A stretch of DNA of 64,000 bases, taken from CADEDH01 sp963732695 (GTDB lineage Bacteria > Actinomycetota > Acidimicrobiia > Acidimicrobiales > SZUA-35). Shown here one piece after another: positions 15,888 through 25,472 of this stretch (positions within the stretch are counted from its first letter, which is position 1; every line of letters begins with the position of its first letter). The position numbers and the translations under genes were made by a program. The notes under the pieces are model-generated. The model saw nothing but the letters and a program-made list of their open reading frames with translations. It searched no databases and had not been told where the DNA came from. Location of the stretch: assembly GCA_963732695.1 (NCBI GenBank), contig CAVTAP010000003.1, positions 62,001 through 126,000 of the forward strand, read 5' to 3'.

Positions 15888-17276
15888 GTGTCCACCACTG
15901 AACTAAGCAATGATCTGACCTCACACATGTCCGAAGACACCGCCATCCAAGACCTCGACGGGTATACGCCCCGCCAGATCACGGCCAACGACCTCGAGGG
16001 GTCCCTGGACGACGCCTACGCCGCCTCCATGGTGGTCGTCGACGACGGACAGCTCGTCACCGGCACCGTGGTGCGGGTCGACCGCGATGAGGTCCTCCTC
16101 GACATCGGCTACAAGAGCGAAGGGGTCATCCCCGCTCGCGAGCTGTCGATCCGCAACGACATCGACCCGGGCGAGATCGTCTCGATCGGCGACCAGCTCG
16201 AAGCCCTCGTGCTCCAGAAGGAGGACAAGGAGGGTCGGCTGCTGCTGTCGAAGAAGCGGGCCCAGTACGAGCGGGCCTGGGGCACGATCGAGGAGGTCAA
16301 GGAGCGCGACGGCGTCGTGTCCGGCCCCGTGATCGAGGTGGTGAAGGGCGGCCTGATCATCGACATCGGCCTGCGGGGCTTCCTGCCCGCCTCCCTGGTG
16401 GAGCTGCGCCGGGTCCGTGACCTGCAGCCCTACGTGGGTCGCACGCTCGATGCCAAGATCATCGAGCTCGACAAGAACCGCAACAATGTCGTGCTGAGCC
16501 GTCGGGCCTACCTGGAAGAGACCCAGAAGGAACAGCGCGAAGACTTCCTCACCAACCTCACCCCGGGCGAGGTTCGCACCGGTGTTGTGTCGTCGGTGGT
16601 CAACTTCGGTGCCTTCGTGGACCTGGGCGGCATGGACGGCCTGATCCACGTGTCGGAGCTGTCGTGGAAGCACGTCGATCATCCCGGCTCCGTGGTGCAG
16701 GTGGGCGACGAGGTCACGGTCCAGGTGCTCGAGGTCGACCTCGACCGCGAGCGGATCAGCCTGTCGCTCAAGGCCACACAGCAGGATCCGTGGCAGGAGT
16801 TCGCCACCACCCACCGGGTGGGCGAGCTGGTCTACGGCCGGGTCACGAAGCTCGTGCCGTTCGGCTCCTTCGTCCAGGTGGGCGAGGGTATCGAGGGCCT
16901 GGTTCACATCTCGGAGATGTCGGCCCACCACGTCGACCTCCCCGAGCAGGTCGTCACCCCCGGTGAGGAGCTGTGGGTGAAGATCATCGACATCGACCTC
17001 CAGCGCCGTCGGATCAGCCTGTCGATCAAGCAGGCGGCCGAAGGTGGCGTGGTGGCTCAGGAGTACCAGGAGCACTTCGGCGAGCACGCCTTCGACGAGG
17101 AGGGCAACTACATCGGCCCCACCGAGGTCGATCCGGCCACCGAAGCGGCCTGGGCTGAGTACTACGAGGAGCTGGAGCGCTCCGGCGGCACCCCCGCCGT
17201 CGAGGGCGAAGAGGCCGGCGAGGCCACTGAAGCCACTGAAGCCACTGAAACCAGCGAGGCTGTCGAAGAGGCGTAA
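15888..17276 (+). CDS. rpsA: 30S ribosomal protein S1
   Basis: The 462-residue protein contains four S1 OB-fold repeats at about residues 55-125, 140-205, 225-295 and 310-380. The first is GTVVRVDRDEVLLDIGYKSE; the third and fourth carry NFGAFVDLGGMDGLIHVSEL and PFGSFVQVGEGIEGLVHISE. It brings mRNA to the small subunit and helps unfold leaders. Four domains instead of the six of E. coli is usual for actinobacteria. The C-terminus is an acidic tail with a short EATEATEATE repeat. GTG 15888 was used; ATG 15927 is an alternative. A strong terminator follows. Confidence 0.96.
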   Translation: MSTTELSNDLTSHMSEDTAIQDLDGYTPRQITANDLEGSLDDAYAASMVVVDDGQLVTGTVVRVDRDEVLLDIGYKSEGVIPARELSIRNDIDPGEIVSIGDQLEALVLQKEDKEGRLLLSKKRAQYERAWGTIEEVKERDGVVSGPVIEVVKGGLIIDIGLRGFLPASLVELRRVRDLQPYVGRTLDAKIIELDKNRNNVVLSRRAYLEETQKEQREDFLTNLTPGEVRTGVVSSVVNFGAFVDLGGMDGLIHVSELSWKHVDHPGSVVQVGDEVTVQVLEVDLDRERISLSLKATQQDPWQEFATTHRVGELVYGRVTKLVPFGSFVQVGEGIEGLVHISEMSAHHVDLPEQVVTPGEELWVKIIDIDLQRRRISLSIKQAAEGGVVAQEYQEHFGEHAFDEEGNYIGPTEVDPATEAAWAEYYEELERSGGTPAVEGEEAGEATEATEATETSEAVEEA

Positions 17277-17300
17277 GCGCCAACTCCGTCCCTGGACGAT

Positions 17301-17353
17301 CCGAACGACCCGGTGCCCACGGCCCGGGTCGTTCGGCTTTTTGCCCTTTTTCT
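17301..17353 (+). terminator. Rho-independent terminator of rpsA
   Basis: CCGAACGACCCGG (17301-17313) pairs perfectly with CCGGGTCGTTCGG (17324-17336) around a 10-nt loop, followed by CTTTTTGCCCTTTTT. Confidence 0.92.
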
Positions 17354-17443
17354 TCATCCGGCCCCCGCCGGAACCGACATGACTCCCTAAGGAAACGCAC
17401 CAGGTCGGATCTGCCGGCCTGCCCGACCCTTGGGGAGAGTGTC

Positions 17444-18298
17444 GTGAAGTCACGACGGACGGTGATTCTCATTGTTGCGGTGGTGGTGGGCGCGATCGCG
17501 TCCTTCGGACTGCTCAACTACATCCGCAATGTCGAGGGCTCGGTCTACGACGACGCCGAACCCCAGACGGTCTGGGTGGTGCAGCAGGGCATCGCCAAGG
17601 GGACGCCGGCCGAGCAGGCGATCAGCCAGGGTCTGCTGACCAAGGGCGAGATTCCGGCCAGCTTCCGCCCCGCCACCGCCATCGTCGACCCCGAGACCGA
17701 GCTGGCCGGCCTGGTGGCCGTGACCGACCTCCCGGCCAACGCCACCGTCGTCGCCGGCAACTTCGTGGCCCCCACCGTGGTCAACACCGGCATCACCGAC
17801 CGCCTCCAGGAGAAGGGCCTGACCACGGTCACCTTCAGCGTCGACCAGGTCAAGGGCGCCGCTTACCTGATCGAGCCCGGCGACTTCGTGAACGTCCTGG
17901 CCCTGATCCCCAACACCGCCCCCGCAGCCCAGACCACCGAGGCCGGTGCCCCCGTGGAGGGTGCCGCCGGCACCACGTGGAACTTCGTGACCCGCTACGT
18001 CTACCAGAAGGCCGAGGTGCTGGCGATCGACAAGTCGCTGACCCCCGACCTGGGCGAGAGCAGCACCGACGAGAAGACCAGCGCTCCGGCCAACGCCGGC
18101 ATGATCACCCTGGCCGTGCCGCCCGACGCCGTGCAGACGATCCTCTCGGTCGGCACCGACAACCTCTACCTCTCGCTGGTGCCCTCCGACTACCAGCCCA
18201 CCCCGATCCCGCCGCTCGACTACGGCTCGGACACCCTGCCCGGCGAGGACGGCTCCAAGCTCACCCCCTACGGCCCCACCGGCGCCTCCAAGGCCTGA
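17444..18298 (+). CDS. cpaB: Flp pilus assembly protein CpaB/RcpC (SAF domain)
   Basis: The 284-residue protein has one N-terminal membrane segment (VILIVAVVVGAIASFGLLNY, residues 6-25), then a SAF domain (about 43-110) with KGTPAEQAISQGLL, GLVAVTDLPANATV and a RcpC/CpaB C-terminal region ending in TLAVPPDAVQTILSVG. CpaB is a periplasmic or wall-facing component of the Tad pilus that interacts with peptidoglycan or the secretion channel. It heads the tad module, and the next gene, tadZ, starts 71 bp downstream. GTG 17444 was chosen from the hydrophobic N-terminus right after it. Confidence 0.9.
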   Translation: MKSRRTVILIVAVVVGAIASFGLLNYIRNVEGSVYDDAEPQTVWVVQQGIAKGTPAEQAISQGLLTKGEIPASFRPATAIVDPETELAGLVAVTDLPANATVVAGNFVAPTVVNTGITDRLQEKGLTTVTFSVDQVKGAAYLIEPGDFVNVLALIPNTAPAAQTTEAGAPVEGAAGTTWNFVTRYVYQKAEVLAIDKSLTPDLGESSTDEKTSAPANAGMITLAVPPDAVQTILSVGTDNLYLSLVPSDYQPTPIPPLDYGSDTLPGEDGSKLTPYGPTGASKA

Positions 18299-18369
18299 GG
18301 GCTCCGGCCCGAGCCGCCCCACCCCCCCGTCGCCCCCCCCGCAGCCACCGCAATGACCCGAGGACCGAG

Positions 18370-19671
18370 ATGACCGACCAGGACCTGAGCACCTTCACCC
18401 CCTTCAGCTACGACGACTTCGGGATCGACGCCGAGCTCGACGACCAGCTCAATGCGGCCAACGAGCAGAGCCAGTTCGGCGGGATCTCACTGGCCATCGT
18501 GGACCCCGACCAGGCGGTCCGCGACTACCTGGCCGGCCTCTTCGACGGGCGGGTCGACACCGCCGGCTCGCTGACCGAGATCGAGACCCGCCTCGGCCTG
18601 TCGCCGATCGTGGTGATCCTCGGCCCCTCGTGCGCCGAGCCCGAGGACCTGGCCACCATCGAGCTGTGGACCCGCACCCAGCCCCACGTGGGCACGGTGC
18701 TGGTGACGGCTGAGCTCAGCACCCAGCTTCTGCAGAAGGCCCTCCGGGCCGGGGTGCGGGACGTGCTGTCGGCCCCGATCGACAAGGCCCAGCTGATCGA
18801 CACGGTCACCCGGGTCTCCGAGGGGCTGTTCCCCACCGTGACCCAGCTGTCGAGCAGCGGCACCCCCGGCGCCGCCAGCGGCGGCGACGACTCGGTGGGC
18901 CGGGTGCTCACCGTGTTCTCGACCAAGGGCGGCTCCGGCAAGTCGGTCACCGCCACCAACCTGGGAGTGGTGCTGGCCCAGCGTTCCGACCGACCGGTGG
19001 TGCTGATCGACGCCCATCTCCAGTTCGGCGACGTGGCCGTGATGCTCAAGCTCCAGGCCCAGCACACCGTGGTCGACGCGGTCACCCAGCTCGATCACGC
19101 CGACCCCGAGATGATCCGCAGCCTGATGACCGTGCACGAGCCCAGCGGGATGCTCGTGCTGCCGGCCCCGGTGGAACCCACCTTCGCCGATCAGGTCAGC
19201 GGCGAGCAGATGGCCAAGCTGGTGGAGCTGTGCAAGAGCTTCGCCGGCCACGTGGTGATCGACACACCGGCCATCTTCAACGAGGTGGTGCTGTCGATCA
19301 TCGAGGTGTCGGACGACATCGTGCTGGTGGCCGGCCTCGACATCCCCAACATCAAGAACGTCAAGATCGGCCTCAGCACGCTGGCCCTCCTCGACATACC
19401 CACCGAGAAGCTCCATCTCATCCTCAATCGGGCCGACTCCAAGGTGAAGCTCGACGTGGCCGAGGTGGAGCGGACCCTGCGGGTGGCGGCGGTGGCTCAC
19501 ATCCCGTCCGACGTGGTGGTGCCGATCTCGGTCAACAAGGGATCTCCCGTCGTGCTTTCGGCGGCCAAGTCGGGCGTGGCCCGGGCCTTCGAGCAACTGG
19601 CCCTGCGCTTCCTCGAGGGATCTCCCGCCTCCGCCGCCCCGATCCCGGGCCGGCGAAAGTTCTTCGGCTGA
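18370..19671 (+). CDS. tadZ: Pilus localisation ATPase TadZ/CpaE
   Basis: The 433-residue protein has a receiver-like N-terminal domain (about 38-150, ISLAIVDPDQAVRDYL and VLVTAEL) without a full phosphorylation site, followed by a ParA/MinD-type P-loop domain. Its Walker A is TKGGSGKS (185-192), switch I VLIDAHLQFGD and a VVIDTPAIFNE strand. TadZ places the pilus machine in the cell. ATG 18370 follows GAGGACCGAG and fits the family start; the frame is open upstream but overlaps cpaB. It is followed 20 bp later by cpaF. Confidence 0.92.
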   Translation: MTDQDLSTFTPFSYDDFGIDAELDDQLNAANEQSQFGGISLAIVDPDQAVRDYLAGLFDGRVDTAGSLTEIETRLGLSPIVVILGPSCAEPEDLATIELWTRTQPHVGTVLVTAELSTQLLQKALRAGVRDVLSAPIDKAQLIDTVTRVSEGLFPTVTQLSSSGTPGAASGGDDSVGRVLTVFSTKGGSGKSVTATNLGVVLAQRSDRPVVLIDAHLQFGDVAVMLKLQAQHTVVDAVTQLDHADPEMIRSLMTVHEPSGMLVLPAPVEPTFADQVSGEQMAKLVELCKSFAGHVVIDTPAIFNEVVLSIIEVSDDIVLVAGLDIPNIKNVKIGLSTLALLDIPTEKLHLILNRADSKVKLDVAEVERTLRVAAVAHIPSDVVVPISVNKGSPVVLSAAKSGVARAFEQLALRFLEGSPASAAPIPGRRKFFG

Positions 19672-19691
19672 TCTGAGGAGGAGCGACGGCC

Positions 19692-21086
19692 ATGTCTCTG
19701 TACAAGCGTCTCACCGATGGAGCTGACAACTCCGGCAATGGCGGCGGAGCCATGGGGGCCCTGGGCGCCCTGGTGAACCGGGACCCGGCGATCACCGAGG
19801 TCCGCCAACGGGTCCACACCGCACTGATCGACGAGTTGGGCCCCGTCCTCTACGACAAGCGGATGTCGGAGGACGAGCTTCGGCGCCGGGTCCACGCCGC
19901 CCTGCAGAACGCCCTGGCCCAGGAGCGGGCGCCGCTGTCGGCCACCGACAAGGCCCAGCTGATCCAGGACGTCTCCGACGACATCCTGGGGTACGGCCCG
20001 ATCGACAAGCTGCTGCGCGACGACGACATCTCCGAGATCATGTGCAACGGCCCCCGCCAGATCTACGCCGAGCGCAAGGGCAAGCTGGGCGTGGAGCCGG
20101 TGTACTTCCTCGACGAGGACCATCTACGCCGCATCATCGACAAGATCGTGGCCCAGGTGGGCCGGCGCATCGACGAGTCGAGCCCCCTGTGCGACGCCCG
20201 CCTGCCCGACGGCTCCCGGGTCAACGCCGTCATCTCCCCCCTGGCCGTGGGCGGCCCGTTCCTCACCATCCGGAAATTCTCGGCCGACCCGCTGCGCATC
20301 GACGACCTGATCCGGTTCGGCACCCTCAGCGTGCACGCCGCCCGGTTCCTCCAGGCCTGCGTGGTGGGCAAGCTCAACGTGGTCGTGTCGGGCGGTACCG
20401 GAACCGGCAAGACGACCACCCTCAACGTGCTGTCGTCGTTCATCCCACCCGACGAGCGCATCGTGACGGTGGAGGACGCCAAGGAGCTCCAGCTCCACCA
20501 GGACCACGTGCTGTCGATGGAGACCCGCCCGGCCAACATCGAAGGCAAGGGCGAGGTCACGATCCGCGACCTGGTGAAGAACACCCTGCGCATGCGGCCC
20601 GACCGGATCGTGGTGGGGGAGTGCCGCTCGGGCGAGGCCCTCGACATGTTGCAGGCCATGAACACCGGCCACGACGGGTCGCTCACCACCCTGCACGCCA
20701 ACACCCCCCGGGACTCGATCAGCCGTCTCGAGACGCTCGTGCTGATGTCGGGCTACGACCTGCCGATCCGGGCCATCCGGGAGCAGATCGCCTCCGCCGT
20801 CGACCTGATCGTGCAGCTCCAGCGCCTTCGCGACGGCACCCGCCGCATCACCCACATCACCGAGGTGGCGGGCATGGAGGGTGACGTGGTGGTCCTCCAG
20901 GACGTGTTCCTGTTCGACTTCTCCGCCGGTGTTGACGAGCACGGCCGGTTCAAGGGCGAGCTCCGCTCCACCGGGGTGCGTCCCAAGTTCGCCCAGAAGC
21001 TGGCCGACCACGGCATCCGCCTCGGTCCGGAGATGTTCTCGCCCGCCGTGGGAGAGAAGCTGGCTCAGCCCCGGGGCAACCGATGA
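19692..21086 (+). CDS. cpaF: Tad pilus secretion ATPase CpaF/TadA
   Basis: This 464-residue type II/IV secretion ATPase has an N-terminal helical region followed by the motor. Walker A GGTGTGKT is at 234-241, the Asp box at VTVEDAKEL, Walker B at RIVVGECRSGEA and the His box at LTTLHANTP. It powers assembly of the Flp pilus through TadB and TadC. A GAGGAG ribosome site precedes ATG 19692. Its stop overlaps the start of the tadB fusion gene (ATGA). Confidence 0.95.
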   Translation: MSLYKRLTDGADNSGNGGGAMGALGALVNRDPAITEVRQRVHTALIDELGPVLYDKRMSEDELRRRVHAALQNALAQERAPLSATDKAQLIQDVSDDILGYGPIDKLLRDDDISEIMCNGPRQIYAERKGKLGVEPVYFLDEDHLRRIIDKIVAQVGRRIDESSPLCDARLPDGSRVNAVISPLAVGGPFLTIRKFSADPLRIDDLIRFGTLSVHAARFLQACVVGKLNVVVSGGTGTGKTTTLNVLSSFIPPDERIVTVEDAKELQLHQDHVLSMETRPANIEGKGEVTIRDLVKNTLRMRPDRIVVGECRSGEALDMLQAMNTGHDGSLTTLHANTPRDSISRLETLVLMSGYDLPIRAIREQIASAVDLIVQLQRLRDGTRRITHITEVAGMEGDVVVLQDVFLFDFSAGVDEHGRFKGELRSTGVRPKFAQKLADHGIRLGPEMFSPAVGEKLAQPRGNR

Positions 21087-23041
21087 GGGCCCCGGCGCTC
21101 CCGGTCGCCCGGCGGGCCGGCCGGCTGCTGGCGGCGCTGGGCGCAGCGCTGGCTCTGGTTTGCCTGACCTTCCTCGTCCCGGCCTCGGCCGACGACACCG
21201 CCGCCTCGCCGGCGCCGGTGAAGGTGACCACCGTCGACGCCAGCGGACCCGATCGGGTGCAGCTGGCGGTGATCGGCGCCGCCGCCGGGGTGACCGCCGA
21301 CCAGGTGACGGTCCGCTCCGGCGACGACGACCTGACCGTGGACGGCGTGACCGCCGCCTCCGCCGCCGGCATCGTCCGCGAGCTGGTGGTGGTGGTCGAC
21401 ACCAACGCCCGGGGCAACGACAACCAGGTGCTGGAGACGATCAAGGCCCAGCTGCTCACCGTGGCCCAGGCACCGCCGGCCGGCCTGTCGATGGCCGTGG
21501 TCTCGGCCGGCGACTCGGCCCTGGTGCGCACGCCCCTGACGAACGACCCGGCCAAGCTGACCCAGGCCGTCAACGACCTCGCCGCCCGCAACGGGGCCGT
21601 GCTCTACAACGGCGTGAGCCGGGCGGCCGAGCTGTTCAGCGACACCCCGGGCGTCATCCGCTCCGTCGTGGTGGTGAGCACCGGCTCCGATCTGGGATCC
21701 GACGTCTCCCCCAAGGAAGCCCAGGTCCCGCTGGTGGCCAACGGCATCCAGGTGGTGTCGCTGCGCTACAACGGCGGCGACCGCTCCCTGGCCGGCCTGG
21801 CCGCCGCCACCTCCGGGCTCGACGCCAATATCGCCTCCCCGGTGGACCTGCCGGTCGCCCTCACCTCCGCCCTGACCCAGGCCGCCGACCGGACGCTGGT
21901 CGTCTTCCAGTCGCCGGCCGACAGCGGCAGCCGGGTGGACCTCGACGTGACGGTGGCCGGCGCCGCCACCGAGCTGTCGTACCCCACCGGCGTGCTGACC
22001 GTCAGCCCTCTCCAGCTCCGGGCCGAGCACCACACCGATCCCTCCGGGTTCGCCTTCTTCCGCTCCTCGATCGGCCTCTACGTGAGCCTCCTGTTGGCGT
22101 TCGTGGGCATCGCCCTCGGCGTGTGGTCGCTCAGCTCGATCATGCTGGCCGGCGACAGCTCGCTGGAAGGCCTGCTGTCCCGCTACGCCGACGGCCGCGG
22201 CGAGGTGCCGGAGGCCGACGTGGAAGAGCTGATCGTCCAGTCGGCCCTGCTCAAGCGGGCCATCAGCTTCAGCGAGGCCTTCGCCGAGAAGCGGGGCTTC
22301 CTGGTGCGGGTGGAGGACCTCCTGGAGAAGGCCAACCTGCCCATCCGGGCCGGCGAGGCCATGTTCGCCCTGGCCGCCATCACGCTGTTCACCGCCCTGT
22401 TCGGCCTCCTGATCACCCAGAGCTTCGTGGCCGCCCTGCTGCTGGCGGTGTTCGCCGTCGGCATGTCGTTCTTCGTGGTCAAGTTCCTGGCCCGCCGCCG
22501 GTTCAAGAAGTTCCAGCGCCTCCTGCCCGACACCCTCCAGCTGCTGTCCGGCACGCTGCGGGCCGGCTACTCCCTGCCCCAGGGCATGGAGGTGGTCTCG
22601 AAGGAGATCGCCGACCCCATGGGCCAGGAGCTGCGCCGGGCCATGACCGAGGCCCGCCTCGGCCGGGAGCTGGAGGAGTGCCTGGCCGGCGTCTCCGAGC
22701 GCATGGCCAGCCCCGACTTCGCCTGGGCCGTGATGGCCATCGGCATCCAGCGCGAGGTCGGCGGTAACCTCAACGAACTGCTCAACAGCGTGGCCGACAC
22801 GATGATCGCCCGGGAGCGTCTCCGCCGGGAGGTGGGGGCCCTCACCGCCGAGGGCCGGATGTCGGCCGGCATCCTTTCGTGCCTGCCGCCTGGCCTGGGG
22901 CTGATCATGTGGATCATGAACCCGGGCTACATCAGCCTGCTGTTCACCAGCTTCATCGGCAACGTCTTCCTCGGCCTCGGCATTGTCTCGGCCACCATCG
23001 GCCTGGCCTGGATGAAAAAGGTGATCACGATCGATGTCTAG
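21083..23041 (+). CDS. tadB: VWA-like domain fused to TadB (type II secretion F domain)
   Basis: At 652 residues this is about twice the usual TadB. Residues 1-36 are a signal peptide (LAALGAALALVCLTFLVPASA). Residues 98-290 resemble a von Willebrand A domain, with the strand RELVVVVDTNARGND and a second strand SVVVVSTGSDLG; the metal site is DTN rather than DxSxS, so it is degenerate. A membrane segment follows near 335-355, then a TadB core with GTLRAGYSLPQGMEVVSKE, EREVGGNLNELL-like sequence (here QREVGGNLNELL) and C-terminal membrane helices. TadB is the inner-membrane platform of the pilus. The fusion would place an adhesion-type domain outside the membrane on the platform itself. Confidence 0.9.
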   Translation: MRAPALPVARRAGRLLAALGAALALVCLTFLVPASADDTAASPAPVKVTTVDASGPDRVQLAVIGAAAGVTADQVTVRSGDDDLTVDGVTAASAAGIVRELVVVVDTNARGNDNQVLETIKAQLLTVAQAPPAGLSMAVVSAGDSALVRTPLTNDPAKLTQAVNDLAARNGAVLYNGVSRAAELFSDTPGVIRSVVVVSTGSDLGSDVSPKEAQVPLVANGIQVVSLRYNGGDRSLAGLAAATSGLDANIASPVDLPVALTSALTQAADRTLVVFQSPADSGSRVDLDVTVAGAATELSYPTGVLTVSPLQLRAEHHTDPSGFAFFRSSIGLYVSLLLAFVGIALGVWSLSSIMLAGDSSLEGLLSRYADGRGEVPEADVEELIVQSALLKRAISFSEAFAEKRGFLVRVEDLLEKANLPIRAGEAMFALAAITLFTALFGLLITQSFVAALLLAVFAVGMSFFVVKFLARRRFKKFQRLLPDTLQLLSGTLRAGYSLPQGMEVVSKEIADPMGQELRRAMTEARLGRELEECLAGVSERMASPDFAWAVMAIGIQREVGGNLNELLNSVADTMIARERLRREVGALTAEGRMSAGILSCLPPGLGLIMWIMNPGYISLLFTSFIGNVFLGLGIVSATIGLAWMKKVITIDV

Positions 23042-23975
23042 CTCGCTGCCCACCATCCCCCTGGAGGCCCTGGTCGTCATGGCCGGCTTCGGGGTCGCCC
23101 TGGTCATGTACTACGTGATGACCCAGCTCGAGGAGCGGGCCGCCGCCCGTTCCACCCTCCGCCAGCTCGACGACTACGAGGTCGAGAACCAGCGGGAGAA
23201 GGAGCTGCTGGCTCCGGTCCACGAACGGCTCCTGGCCCCTGTCATGTCCGGCTTCACCCGGTTCGGCGGGCGCCTCAACCCGCCCGACTACGTGGAGAGC
23301 ATCCGCCAGAAGCACATCAGGGCCGGCATCAACTCGGCCGAGAAGGTCGAGCGGTTCCTGGCCCTACGGGTGATCGGCTTCGTGTCGATCCCGTTCTGGC
23401 TGGCGTTCACCTTCATCGTCAACCCGCTCGGTCTCAAGGGCATGATGCAGCTGGCCTTCGCCGGCCTCGGCTGCCTGGTGGGCGCCATCGGCCCGTCGTC
23501 CCGGCTCAACGCCAAGGTGACGGCCCGTCAGAAGTCGATCCAGCGGGGCCTGCCCGACGTGATGGACCTGCTGGTCATCTCGGTTGAGGCGGGCCTCGGC
23601 TTCGAGCAGGCGCTCGACCGGGTGATCGCCAACGTGCCCGGGGAACTGGCCGAGGAGTTCGCCCGGGTGCTGGGCGAGACCCAGGCCGGGTCGTCCCGGT
23701 CCGACGCCCTGCGCAACCTCCAGACCCGGGTCGACACCCCCGAGATCCGCTCGTTCGTGCTGGCCATGATCCAGGCCGACACCTTCGGCGTGAGCATCGG
23801 CCGGGTGCTGCGGGCGCAGGCCGACGAGATGCGGATCAAGCGGCGCCAGGTGGCTCAGGAGAAGGCCCAGAAGGCGCCGGTCAAGATGATGATCCCGATG
23901 GTGCTGTGCGTCTTCCCCGCCCTGTTCGTGGTGGTGCTGGGGCCGGCCATCATCAACATCTCCCGCAGCCTGTAG
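23034..23975 (+). CDS. tadC: Tad pilus inner-membrane platform protein TadC
   Basis: The 313-residue protein has an N-terminal membrane helix, two central helices (about 110-150), a type II secretion F domain (about 165-290) containing GLPDVMDLLVISVEAGLGFEQALDR and IRSFVLAMIQADTFGVSIG, and a C-terminal helix MIPMVLCVFPALFVVVLGP. With TadB it forms the platform that CpaF drives. It overlaps the tadB fusion gene by 8 nt. Confidence 0.93.
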   Translation: MSSSLPTIPLEALVVMAGFGVALVMYYVMTQLEERAAARSTLRQLDDYEVENQREKELLAPVHERLLAPVMSGFTRFGGRLNPPDYVESIRQKHIRAGINSAEKVERFLALRVIGFVSIPFWLAFTFIVNPLGLKGMMQLAFAGLGCLVGAIGPSSRLNAKVTARQKSIQRGLPDVMDLLVISVEAGLGFEQALDRVIANVPGELAEEFARVLGETQAGSSRSDALRNLQTRVDTPEIRSFVLAMIQADTFGVSIGRVLRAQADEMRIKRRQVAQEKAQKAPVKMMIPMVLCVFPALFVVVLGPAIINISRSL

Positions 23976-23987
23976 CGGGCCGGCGCG

Positions 23988-25472
23988 GTGCTCACGGCAG
24001 CCCCTGCCGCACCGGTCTCCGTTGCCGGGTCCGGTGCGGCCGGGGCGGCGTCCCCCGGGCCGGCGACGGGCGACCTGGCCCGCAGCATCGGCTGGCTGCT
24101 GGCCGCCGTGGGGTTCATGGTCGGCGCCCGGCCGATCGCCGACAACAGCTTCCTCACCCACCTGGCGACCGGCCACCTGATCCTGGCCCGCCACGGGGTG
24201 CCGGCGGTCGACCCCTACTCGGCCACCGCCGCCGGGCAGCCCTGGACGGTCCAGAGCTGGCTGGTGAGCGTGGTCTACGCCGTCCTCGACGAGGCCCTGG
24301 GTCCCTGGTCCATCCGGGCCTTCCACGGGGTGCTGGCGGCCGGGATCGTGCTCGGGCTATGGCGTCTGGTGGCGCCGGCCCGCCAGCTCGTCACCCGGGT
24401 GGCCCTGGTGACGGCGGCGATCGTGATCGGCACCTCGCTGTGGTCGCCCCGGCCCCTGTTGGTCGGGTTGGCTGCGCTCGTCCTCACCCTCCAGGTGGTA
24501 CAGGGCCTCCGACCCCGGTGGTGGCTGGTGCCCCTGTTCTGGGTGTGGGTCAACAGCCACGGCTCGTTCGCCCTGGGCCTGGCCCTGGTGGGGGCGGTGG
24601 CCCTGGGGGCCGCCGTCGACCAGCGACGGTGGTGGCCCCGCACCGAGGCCGGAGCCTGCGTGGCCGCCGGATCGGGGGCCCTCCTCGGGATGCTCAATCC
24701 CCTCGGCTGGCGGCTCCTGTGGTTCCCGGTGGAGCTCCTGCGGCGGGGCGGCTCCCTGCGCCGGGTGGCGGAGTGGCGGGCCCCCGACTTCCAGTCGGTA
24801 CCGGAGCAGGTGTACCTGCTCTTGCTGGTGCTCATCGTGCTGGCCGCCACCCGCCGGGCCAGCTGGCGCCAGCTCGTGCCGGCGATCGTGTTCTTCGTCG
24901 CCGGCCTCATGGCCGTCCGCAACCTGGGTCTTGCTTCGCTGGTGGTGGTGGCCGTGCTGGCGCCATCGCTGTCGGGACTGCGGGGCGGCCTGGAGGGCCG
25001 CGGCTCGGCCTCGCTCACCCGGGTGCTGGGGGCCCTGGCCGCCGCCGCCCTGGCGGTGTCGGCGGCCACGGTGGCGGCCAGCCCGGCCCTGGTGCTGACG
25101 AGCTACCCCACGACCACCGTCGACTGGCTGGCCGAACGGGATCTGGTGGCCACCGATGGCGTGCGCCTCGGCCACCGGGAGACGGTCGGCAACTATCTCA
25201 CCTGGCGTTTCGGCATCGAGGCCCGGGTCTTCATGGACGACCGCTTCGACTTCTATCCGGCCGACGTGGTCGAAGACCACAACGTGCTGGTGCTGGGGGG
25301 CGACATGGCGCCCGTGCTCGAACGCCGCCGGTTCGATGTGGTGGTCTGGGCGGCCAAAAGCCCGCTGGCCCGCTGGCTGGCCCGCGATCCCGACTGGGAC
25401 GTGGTGCGCACCGACGGCGACTGGATCGTCGCCTGCCGTCGGTCGGGCCCCGCCTACCCCCGCTGCCGCTGA
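23988..25472 (+). CDS. Polytopic membrane protein, GT-C/mannosyltransferase-like
   Basis: The 494-residue protein has about ten hydrophobic segments and a soluble C-terminal domain from about residue 390. The first outside loop has DNSFLTHLATGHLILARHG, then PAVDPYSATAAGQPW, a pattern found in GT-C-type lipid-linked sugar transferases. The C-terminal part reads YLTWRFGIEARVFMDDRFDFY. It starts (GTG) 12 bp after tadC and ends before the pilin gene, so it may glycosylate pilin or a wall polymer; this is inference from position. No exact family was recognised. Confidence 0.65.
   Translation: MLTAAPAAPVSVAGSGAAGAASPGPATGDLARSIGWLLAAVGFMVGARPIADNSFLTHLATGHLILARHGVPAVDPYSATAAGQPWTVQSWLVSVVYAVLDEALGPWSIRAFHGVLAAGIVLGLWRLVAPARQLVTRVALVTAAIVIGTSLWSPRPLLVGLAALVLTLQVVQGLRPRWWLVPLFWVWVNSHGSFALGLALVGAVALGAAVDQRRWWPRTEAGACVAAGSGALLGMLNPLGWRLLWFPVELLRRGGSLRRVAEWRAPDFQSVPEQVYLLLLVLIVLAATRRASWRQLVPAIVFFVAGLMAVRNLGLASLVVVAVLAPSLSGLRGGLEGRGSASLTRVLGALAAAALAVSAATVAASPALVLTSYPTTTVDWLAERDLVATDGVRLGHRETVGNYLTWRFGIEARVFMDDRFDFYPADVVEDHNVLVLGGDMAPVLERRRFDVVVWAAKSPLARWLARDPDWDVVRTDGDWIVACRRSGPAYPRCR

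Noticed and set aside
21065..23107. A 680-codon minus-strand frame opposite the tadB fusion gene
   Set aside because: The composition is low-complexity Gly/Gln/His and it has no start context; it is a shadow of the coding strand.
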